A stretch of 30,866 nucleotides of DNA. Origin: an uncultured Clostridia bacterium. GTDB taxonomy: Bacteria; Bacillota; Clostridia; TANB77; CAG-465. Position 1 is the first letter of the stretch; each line of letters opens with the position of its first letter. The stretch lies in assembly GCA_934132895.1 (NCBI GenBank), contig CAKPAG010000013.1, positions 1 through 30,866 of the forward strand. Direction: 5' to 3'. The position numbers and the translations under genes were made by a program. The notes beneath the pieces are model-generated. The model was not told the DNA's origin. It did not search any database and worked only from the letters and a program-made list of their open reading frames with translations. This document shows positions 24,272 through 30,866 of the stretch, piece after piece.

Positions 24272-26719
24272 TTATTTCACAACTATATTTATAATTCTTC
24301 CCTTTATAACTATAACTTTTACTATTTCTTTGCCCTCAATATATGGTTTTAGCTTTTCATTTTCAAGTGCTTTCTTTTTAGTCGTCTCTTCATCTGCCTC
24401 AGCCGCAATATTTATTTTATATCTTACAGAACCATTTACCTGAACAGCAAGCTCAATTTCATCCTTTTTCAAGTACTTTTCTTCTACTTCAGGATAAAGA
24501 GTGTTAAATACAGAAAATTCTTTTCCAAATCTACTCCACATTTCTTCTGCAAAATGTGGCATAAATGGTGCTATTACTTGAATAAATTTTACTGCTATTT
24601 CCTTTAATAGTTTAACATTTTTTACTTTAGTATCTGAAATGTATTTATAAAGGGCATTAGTTATTTCCATTATCTTAGCAATTGCAGTATTAAACTGCAT
24701 ATTTTCTAGATCATAAGTAATACCTTTTAAAGACATATTAAATATATATAACAAATCTTTATCTTCTTTAGAATATTCAGATACTCCCTCATCGTCCTTC
24801 ATATCATTGATAGTGTCTAAAATTCTTTCAAGTCTTGATACGAATTTTGACATTGAAGTAACCCCTTCTTCACTCCAAGGTCCACCTTCAACATAACTAA
24901 ATCCAAACATCAAATACATCCTAAATACATCTGAACCATATTTATTTACATAGTCATCAGGTGATATAACATTACCTTTAGATTTACTCATTTTGTTTCC
25001 GTCAGGCCCTAATATCAAACCTTGATGAACTAGAGATTTAAATGGTTCACTTACATTTGTAAGTCCAGCATCTCTTAATACTTTTGTAATAAATCTAGCA
25101 TATAATAGGTGCATCGCAGCATGTTCTGGCCCACCTACATACTTATCTACTGGTAACATTTTGTTTATCCATTCTGTATCAAATATTTTTTCGTTATTTT
25201 TGTTATCAGGATATCTAAACTGGTACCATGAAGAGCATACAAATGTATCTAAAGTATCAGTTTCTCTTTTAGCATGTCCACCACAATGAGGGCATGTAGT
25301 ATTTACAAACTCTTCAGATTTTGCAAGAGGACTTTTTCCGTCAGGTTTAAACTCAACGTTATATGGAAGTTTAACTGGTAGATCTTTTTCAGGTACCGGT
25401 ACTACTCCGCATTTATCACAATAAACAACTGGAATTGGTGCTCCCCAATATCTTTGACGAGATACAAGCCAATCACGAAGTCTATATGTTGTTTTAAAAT
25501 TACCTTTTTTCATTTCTTTTAAATATTCAGTGATTTTAACTTTTGCTTCTTCAGAGCTAAGTCCATCAAATCTATCTGAGTTTACAAGTATACCTTTTTC
25601 AGTAAATGCTTTTTCATCTATATTAGCATTCTTTTCTATGTTTGTTATAACTTGGTTAACTGGTAAATTATACTTCTTAGCAAATTCAAAATCTCTCTCA
25701 TCATGAGCTGGAACAGCCATTACACAGCCTGTACCATAAGTTGCAAGTACATAATCGGCAATCCAAATTGGTACTTTTTTATGTGTTATTGGATGAATTG
25801 CATATGCACCTGTAAATACACCTGTTTTTTCCCTATTTTCAGCCAATCTATCAATTTCTTTTATTAGTTTACATTTTTCAATGTATTCTTCCACCTCAAC
25901 TTTATTTTCAGGCTTTGTTATTTTACTTACAATTTCATGTTCTGGTGCAATTACAACATAAGATACTCCCATTAATGTATCTACTCTTGTAGTAAACACA
26001 TCAAAGGACAAATCACTATTTTCTACATCAAAAGTAACAGTTGATCCAGTAGATTTTCCTATCCAATTAGTTTGTATCTTTTTAGTTTTTTCTGGCCAAT
26101 CTAAATCTTTTAAACCATCTAGCAATTCTTCCGCATAATCTGTAATTTTAAAGAACCATTGAGTTAAATCTTTTTTAGTTACAACACTGCTACATCTTTC
26201 ACAAAGGCCATCTATTACTTGCTCATTTGCAAGAACTGTATTACAGCTTGGGCACCAGTTAACATTTGCTTTTTTTCTATATGCTAGTCCTCTTTCATAT
26301 AACTTTAAAAATAACCATTGTGTCCATTTATAGTATTCTTCCTTACATGTTATAACTTCAGCATCCCAGTTAAACATTGCTCCCATTTCTGTTAATTGTT
26401 TCTCCATAGTAGCAATATTTTTCATTGTTGAATCATATGGGTGTATTCCAGTCTTTATTGCATAATTTTCAGCTGGAAGACCAAATGCGTCAAATCCCAT
26501 TGGCTGAAATACTTCATAACCTTTCATTTTTTTATACCTTGCAAAAGTATCAACTGGTCCATAATTATACCAATGACCTACATGAAGTTTCGCACCAGAT
26601 GGATATGAAAACATCTCTAAGCAATAATACTTTTTATCAACATTAGTTTTATTAAATTTTGCTATATTCTTTTCTTTCCATTTTTCTTGCCATTTAGCAT
26701 CTATATTTTTACTATACAT
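24272..26719 (-). CDS. leuS: Leucyl-tRNA synthetase
   Basis: Charges tRNA-Leu. The 815-residue length is normal for bacterial LeuRS. It shows the class I HIGH-type motif (LHVGHW), a zinc-type insertion (CPSC...CERC), the editing domain with TTRVDTLMGVSYVV, a second CxxC pair (CDKCG...CPHCGG) and the KMSKS motif (GNKMSKSKGN). The gene begins 35 bases after the lipid kinase gene and shares its transcript. I see no T-box in that short gap, unlike thrS. Confidence 0.98.
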   Translation of the reverse strand: MYSKNIDAKWQEKWKEKNIAKFNKTNVDKKYYCLEMFSYPSGAKLHVGHWYNYGPVDTFARYKKMKGYEVFQPMGFDAFGLPAENYAIKTGIHPYDSTMKNIATMEKQLTEMGAMFNWDAEVITCKEEYYKWTQWLFLKLYERGLAYRKKANVNWCPSCNTVLANEQVIDGLCERCSSVVTKKDLTQWFFKITDYAEELLDGLKDLDWPEKTKKIQTNWIGKSTGSTVTFDVENSDLSFDVFTTRVDTLMGVSYVVIAPEHEIVSKITKPENKVEVEEYIEKCKLIKEIDRLAENREKTGVFTGAYAIHPITHKKVPIWIADYVLATYGTGCVMAVPAHDERDFEFAKKYNLPVNQVITNIEKNANIDEKAFTEKGILVNSDRFDGLSSEEAKVKITEYLKEMKKGNFKTTYRLRDWLVSRQRYWGAPIPVVYCDKCGVVPVPEKDLPVKLPYNVEFKPDGKSPLAKSEEFVNTTCPHCGGHAKRETDTLDTFVCSSWYQFRYPDNKNNEKIFDTEWINKMLPVDKYVGGPEHAAMHLLYARFITKVLRDAGLTNVSEPFKSLVHQGLILGPDGNKMSKSKGNVISPDDYVNKYGSDVFRMYLMFGFSYVEGGPWSEEGVTSMSKFVSRLERILDTINDMKDDEGVSEYSKEDKDLLYIFNMSLKGITYDLENMQFNTAIAKIMEITNALYKYISDTKVKNVKLLKEIAVKFIQVIAPFMPHFAEEMWSRFGKEFSVFNTLYPEVEEKYLKKDEIELAVQVNGSVRYKINIAAEADEETTKKKALENEKLKPYIEGKEIVKVIVIKGRIINIVVK

Positions 26720-26754
26720 TTAATCTCATCATCCTTTTATTTATTCATTATTTT

Positions 26755-27639
26755 TTATAAAAACATATTAAGTCCTTTTTCTACACATTTAACCTTTAAA
26801 GGAAATTCTGGGCCTTCGTCTCCATCAACATCAGGTCTATCACATTTACCTTTTATTTTATTTATTTTAAAAGATTTCTCGCGTAAGTAGATTATATTTT
26901 CATCTTCGTAATGATTTCCTCTAAGTACATTAAATACAATTGATGGTACTTGATAAAATTTAAAGTTCTTCAAAATTACAACATCTAAAAGTCCATCCTG
27001 TATACTAGAATCTTTTGTTAATTTATCAATTCCTCCTGCACTACTTCCATTAAATATTAAAAATAGATTTACTTTTTCAATTATTATATCAGTATCTGTT
27101 TCTATTTTTATAGTAAAAGGTCTGAATTTTATAAGCTGTTCAGCAGCTGCTATAAAATATGAAACTTTACCAATTGCATTCTTTAAATTTTTATCTACTT
27201 TTTGAGAAGCATTAGTAAAAAGTCCCGCAGAACATACGTTAATAAAATACTTATTATTAGCCAGCCCAACATCTACTTGTTGAACATTACCAGTAAGTAT
27301 TTTGTCAATACATTCAGAAAAGTTTGCTGGCATTTTTATATGTTTTGCAAAATCATTAGAAGTTCCAGCAGGAATTATTCCAAGTGGAGTTTTAATATTA
27401 TTTTGCATAATTATATTAACTACTCTGTTTATTGTTCCGTCTCCTCCAGCCACAACTATTCCATAGCAATCTTCATTATCTACATCTTTTAAATACTCAT
27501 AAAGATTTGTTTTTTTACCAGCCCTAAACACAGATACTTCTATTCCATTTTGCATAAATTTTTCAATTATGGTGTCTAAGAAATATCTGAACTTACTTTG
27601 ACCTGCACCAGAGTTATATATTAGTTTAATTTTTTTCAT
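26755..27639 (-). CDS. YegS/DagK-type diacylglycerol kinase family protein
   Basis: Lipid kinase of the DagK/YegS/BmrU family, probably phosphorylating diacylglycerol or a related lipid at the inner membrane face. The 294 residues contain YNSGAGQSK at the start, the nucleotide-binding GGDGTINRVVN near residues 65-75, and PAGTSNDFAKHI near 90-102, followed by the beta-sandwich domain with GSSAGGIDKL and a final DGDEGPEFP segment. AAGGAAGGG lies upstream of the ATG. It is the first gene of an operon with leuS and the GGDEF gene. Which lipid it uses is not readable from the sequence. Confidence 0.92.
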   Translation of the reverse strand: MKKIKLIYNSGAGQSKFRYFLDTIIEKFMQNGIEVSVFRAGKKTNLYEYLKDVDNEDCYGIVVAGGDGTINRVVNIIMQNNIKTPLGIIPAGTSNDFAKHIKMPANFSECIDKILTGNVQQVDVGLANNKYFINVCSAGLFTNASQKVDKNLKNAIGKVSYFIAAAEQLIKFRPFTIKIETDTDIIIEKVNLFLIFNGSSAGGIDKLTKDSSIQDGLLDVVILKNFKFYQVPSIVFNVLRGNHYEDENIIYLREKSFKINKIKGKCDRPDVDGDEGPEFPLKVKCVEKGLNMFL

Positions 27640-27677
27640 ATTTTTTGCCCTTCCTTTTAAGGTATTTTAACACTTCT

Positions 27678-27706
27678 ATTATATTATATTAATACTCAAA
27701 TTTCAA
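27678..27706 (-). promoter_or_regulatory. Sigma-A promoter of the lipid kinase-leuS operon
   Basis: On the minus strand TTGAAA (27706-27701), a 17-bp spacer and TATAAT (27683-27678), 38 bases before the start. Confidence 0.78.
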
Positions 27707-27766
27707 GGAAAATATTAAAATATAATTTAAGTTAAATGACATTTTTACTTAAAATTTAAAAGTATG

Positions 27767-27806
27767 TAAAAAAATCGACATAACCCCAATCAAATTACGT
27801 CGATTT
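27767..27806 (-). terminator. Terminator after the beta-propeller-like gene
   Basis: An 8-bp perfect stem (27772-27779 with 27799-27806), extendable by four pairs on the minus strand, followed there by a T run. Confidence 0.83.
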
Positions 27807-27813
27807 ATTTTTA

Positions 27814-28959
27814 TTAGTTCTTACTTATTCCGTTTTTGTTATCTGTACTATTTTCTATTTCTTTTGAACTATCCACAAAGAATTCTTTTATCTTTCTTTT
27901 AGTTACTTGTGACATAAAGTTTGTTTCATAGTTATATAAATATACACCCATTTCTCCCTTTACTTTATAGAAAACAGTTCCATTAATATCTTGTAGTATT
28001 TCCACTGACATAGGAATAACTTTTTCAGTAGTTTTATCATTTAAATTAATCTTCCATAATGAATTAGAATCGTCTACATTTACATAGAATAAATATCCAT
28101 TATTTACAAACATATATTTTGAACCATCTACCTCTTTAATTTCTCCTTTGTCTGATACACTAGTAATGTCTGCAAGTTTTGATTCATTTTCTCCATTTTT
28201 AGTAACAATATATATTTTATTTCCATCTTGTTTATTTACATAGTAAATATCATTTTGACTTTGAATTATATATGAAACATTAGAATTTTTAGTAAGTTGT
28301 GTCTTTTCATTATTCTCTTTGTTTATTTTAAATAAAGTCTTTTTAGTTTTTTCATCCTTTACTACAAATAATGAGCTTTCATCATAAATTATTTCTGATA
28401 TATTATCTATATCTAATTCTTTTATTTCTTTTGTTTCAACATTCATACTCTTTAAAGCATTATTTTCGCCTTGTGTAAAATATATAGTATTATTATCTAC
28501 AACAAACTTTGAAACATCTTTTTCAACTAAAGGTTCTATTTCATTGCCTTCATCTTTTTTTAGTCTATATATTCCACCCTCTTTAGTACCATAAATATAC
28601 TCGCCACTTATTTTAATATTAGTAAGTCCACTATTTGGAAATACTGTTTTATCACCAAAACCATTAGTATAAATACTATTTAAAGTATATACTGGGTTAT
28701 ATGTATACCCCTCAGTCACATAATATACATTAAATACCTTCTGTGACTTTATATTATCTCCTTCAACATATTTAAAATTATTTTCTTTGCTATATACATA
28801 AATTTGTACAGCAAGATATATACTTACAATAGCTATACCTATTATCATTATATATGTTATTTTACTTTTTTGCTTTAACTTTTTTGCTTGCTTTTTCTTT
28901 CTTTTTAAGTATTCTTTTCTAGTTAATTTTTCATTTTCATTTAATTGTAGCCTTTGCAA
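27814..28959 (-). CDS. Membrane-anchored beta-propeller-like protein (DUF5050 type)
   Basis: A strongly basic cytosolic start of about 34 residues (KRKKKQAKKLKQ), one membrane helix (about residues 35-53), and an external domain of about 310 residues made of short repeated beta-strand units such as IYGTKEGGIYRLKK, IYFTQGENNALKSMN, IYYVNKQDGNKIYIV and YLFYVNVDDSNSLWKIN. This blade-like pattern matches DUF5050-type propellers. Function unknown. The start appears to be TTG, with GAGGTG 8 bases before it; no ATG fits. It has its own promoter and terminator. Confidence 0.75.
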   Translation of the reverse strand: MQRLQLNENEKLTRKEYLKRKKKQAKKLKQKSKITYIMIIGIAIVSIYLAVQIYVYSKENNFKYVEGDNIKSQKVFNVYYVTEGYTYNPVYTLNSIYTNGFGDKTVFPNSGLTNIKISGEYIYGTKEGGIYRLKKDEGNEIEPLVEKDVSKFVVDNNTIYFTQGENNALKSMNVETKEIKELDIDNISEIIYDESSLFVVKDEKTKKTLFKINKENNEKTQLTKNSNVSYIIQSQNDIYYVNKQDGNKIYIVTKNGENESKLADITSVSDKGEIKEVDGSKYMFVNNGYLFYVNVDDSNSLWKINLNDKTTEKVIPMSVEILQDINGTVFYKVKGEMGVYLYNYETNFMSQVTKRKIKEFFVDSSKEIENSTDNKNGISKN

Positions 28960-29009
28960 TGTTAAAACACCTCATTTCTCTTTTGTTTTACATTAATTTT
29001 TACACCATT

Positions 29010-29038
29010 ATTATATACTAGTTTTGGCGATTTGTAAA
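29010..29038 (-). promoter_or_regulatory. Sigma-A promoter of the beta-propeller-like gene
   Basis: On the minus strand TTTACA (29038-29033), a 17-bp spacer and TATAAT (29015-29010), about 50 bases before the start. Confidence 0.75.
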
Positions 29039-29083
29039 TGTTTTATTGCGACATTTTTTAACATTTTCTATGCAGTTTATTTT

Positions 29084-29938
29084 TTACCAAATATTACCAA
29101 AAATTGTATCTATGTCTTTTATATTTAAGGCCACATTTGCGCCGTCTCTTAATAAATAATTTGAAAAAGAAAAATTGCTGTCCGATATACTTCCAGGAAT
29201 CGTTACTATCTGTTTCCCCATATCAAGCATACAAGACGCTATCTTTTCGATTTCTTCTTCAAAAGAAGCATTTAAAACAAATAACATATCGGATATAGAG
29301 CATTTTAATAACTCTGTATATTTTGCATTTTCAGGAATATATATGCATAAGCTATCTTCTTTCAAACTATCTGATACAAAATTAATATCAAATATATTGG
29401 ACACTTTAAATACAACTTGTTTATTACATAGTTGATTGTTTATGTCTGCTTGAAATATTTTTATTATATTTTCTTTTGATAGTGCATAGTTTAGAATTTT
29501 AGAAATACTTTTGCTATGTTTAACAACTTCAATATTTGACGAATAAAAATATATTCTTTTATATTGAAAACTATTTAAAAATTCGATATTTCCTTTTACA
29601 AAAAGTAAAAGAGGTGTTTCAGGATATTCTTTTAAATATTTAGGATAATCTTTAGAAAAAATTGAAATAAATTTAATTTCTTGCCTCTTTAAATTATTAT
29701 ATATATAAAGAGAGTCTTGCTTTAGTTTACTACTAACCAACTGATTAAAAATTCTACTACTTAAAAATACATGATTTTGAATTAAAATATTTTGAAATAA
29801 CATTTTGTTTTTGGAAAATTCAAAAATATTTTCCAGGAAATTAAAGGCTTTCAATAATTTTAAAAATATATAATAATCTATTCCTTCAATCATCGAAAGC
29901 CATGTTAAAATATAATGTTCTATTTTTTTGTCCTCCAT
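29084..29938 (-). CDS. Degenerate DprA-like protein
   Basis: The 284-residue frame follows the layout of DprA, which loads RecA on incoming single-stranded DNA. It has an N-terminal helical part starting LTWLSMIEGIDYYIFLKLL, then DYPKYLKEYPETPLLLFVKGN (the usual YP..L....P.LLF.KG), and near the end TIPGSISDSNFSFSNYLLRDGANVALNIKDI, matching the VPG ... S.G.N.LI..GA ... DI end of DprA. The Rossmann-fold motifs between them (GSR..S..G, SG.A.GID..AH, RNR.I) are replaced by unrelated sequence. It begins 12 bases after rbgA; Firmicutes often carry dprA near rbgA and rnhB. So this is probably a diverged DprA whose DNA-binding function may be lost. No stop codons interrupt it. Confidence 0.65.
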   Translation of the reverse strand: MEDKKIEHYILTWLSMIEGIDYYIFLKLLKAFNFLENIFEFSKNKMLFQNILIQNHVFLSSRIFNQLVSSKLKQDSLYIYNNLKRQEIKFISIFSKDYPKYLKEYPETPLLLFVKGNIEFLNSFQYKRIYFYSSNIEVVKHSKSISKILNYALSKENIIKIFQADINNQLCNKQVVFKVSNIFDINFVSDSLKEDSLCIYIPENAKYTELLKCSISDMLFVLNASFEEEIEKIASCMLDMGKQIVTIPGSISDSNFSFSNYLLRDGANVALNIKDIDTIFGNIW

Positions 29939-29950
29939 ATTACTACTAAT

Positions 29951-30866
29951 TTAAGCAAGATCCAGTGTTATATTTCCTATTTTTCCACTTTTAAAATCTT
30001 CCAAAAACACTGATGCTGCTTTTTCCATATTAACATTACCACCTGAAACTAAACAGCCTCTCTTCTTGCCAATTATCTCTAATATATCATAAGATATATT
30101 TTCCAAATCCTCATCTGTTAATTTATATTTTTCTTTAAACATTTCCTTGTATTTGCTTTGAATTAAAATATCTATTCCATTTACTGCTAATGTCTCAATG
30201 TCTATAACTTCTTGTTTTATATTACCAGTAAGTGCTAATTTTATTCCTGCATCTTTATCATCAAGTCTAGGCCAAAGCAAACCTGGAGTATCTAAAAGGT
30301 CAATATTTCCTGCAACTCTTATCCACTGATTTTTCTTTGTTACACCTGGTTTATTCCCAACATTAGCTGCATTTCTTCCAGCTATTTTATTTATTATGGT
30401 TGATTTACCTACATTAGGAATACCTACAATTAATACTCTATATATTGGTTTTATTGCTATTTTTTTATTTTCATTTTTTTTGTCATAAATTTCTTTTCCA
30501 AGTTTGTTAATAGTTTCTATTATTTGTTTTATATTTTGATTTAAATTTGCACTTGTTAAAACAGTACTTATGTTATTACTTTCAAAATATTTTTTCCATT
30601 TCAAGGTTTCTTCTTTATCAGCTAAATCTGATTTATTTAATACTATTATTTTCTTTTTATCCTTATTTAACTCATCGATTAATGGGTTTCTACTTGAAAC
30701 TGGTATCCTTGCGTCCAATACCTCTACCACTATGTCTATTAATTTTAAACTTGATTTGATATCATTTTGTGCCTTTACCATATGCCCGAGGATACCAGTT
30801 AATTCCGACTTTAGTTAACTTTTCTTCTTGATTGTTATTTTTCTTTTCTGCTCTGATTTTTCTTTT
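29951..30866 (-). CDS. rbgA: Ribosome biogenesis GTPase RbgA/YlqF, 5'-partial and frameshifted
   Basis: GTPase for late 50S subunit assembly. It shows the circularly permuted order of the family: G4 NKSD, G5 TSA, G1 GIPNVGKST, G3 DTPG, followed by the C-terminal helical domain. The main frame reads only from HMVKAQ near 30784. The conserved N-terminal motif INWYPGHM is split: INWYP lies in the frame upstream and GHM in the downstream frame, with one extra C at about 30788 (CCT C GGG CAT). The upstream frame stays open to the window edge and adds at least 20 Lys/Glu/Asn-rich residues, longer than usual for RbgA. A start at the ATG at 30781 would lose the WYPGH motif, so I treat the gene as one interrupted frame running off the window. 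Confidence 0.85.

Noticed and set aside
26720..26754. T-box or other leader before leuS.
   Set aside because: Only 35 bases separate leuS from the lipid kinase gene and no T-box motif is present.

Overview
The window is visibly AT-rich. Nearly every gene is on the minus strand, so transcription runs from high to low coordinates. Strong ribosome sites (AGGAGG type), sigma-A promoters, a T-box leader, DUF1653, the NatA/NatB-like transporter pair and a dipicolinate synthase subunit point to a spore-forming low-GC Firmicute. An uncultured gut-type member of the Clostridia is my best inference; the sequence does not name the species.

Layout from the right edge to the left. (1) 30866-29084: ribosome-assembly GTPase RbgA/YlqF (cut by the window edge and carrying a frameshift), followed by a degenerate DprA-like protein. 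(2) 28959-27814: a membrane-anchored beta-propeller-like protein with its own promoter and terminator. (3) 27639-22780: operon of a YegS/DagK-type lipid kinase, leucyl-tRNA synthetase, and a GGDEF protein with a degenerate EAL domain. (4) 22585-19668: a PrsA-like foldase followed by a large exported protein built on seven exact 26-residue repeats. (5) 19633-19036: a tRNA operon (Val, Asp, Phe, Gly, Cys) driven from a 47-bp palindrome that carries perfect consensus promoters on both strands. (6) 18560-19033: the only plus-strand protein gene, an orphan. (7) 18412-13667: rsmE, then ruvB, a DUF1653 protein, queH, a one-helix anchored protein and queA. (8) 13656-10676: an ABC ATPase broken by a frameshift in its Walker A motif, translationally coupled to a permease fused to a CPBP protease. 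(9) 10565-8756: two small membrane proteins, one with zinc ribbons. (10) 8590-5802: tgt and a cardiolipin synthase-type enzyme. (11) 5619-2295: a pseudopilin carrying a formylglycine-enzyme-like fold, a patatin phospholipase and dpaA without its usual partner dpaB. (12) 2277-61: thrS behind a T-box riboswitch, with a 13-codon leader ORF between terminator and gene.

Three genes (tgt, queA, queH) belong to queuosine modification of tRNA, and the tRNA-Asp(GTC) in the cluster is one of the substrates. The order ruvB ... queA ... tgt looks like the common Firmicute ruvB-queA-tgt block opened up by inserted genes.

The most unusual signal is a matched pair of frame breaks. In rbgA and in the ABC ATPase the reading frame is lost by one extra C placed just before GG, inside the most conserved motif of each protein. 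Each insertion creates the codon CGG, which I found in frame only three times in all the intact genes here. This could be +1 frameshifting at a rare or poorly decoded CGG codon, or a repeated sequence error; reads and a genome-wide search would decide.
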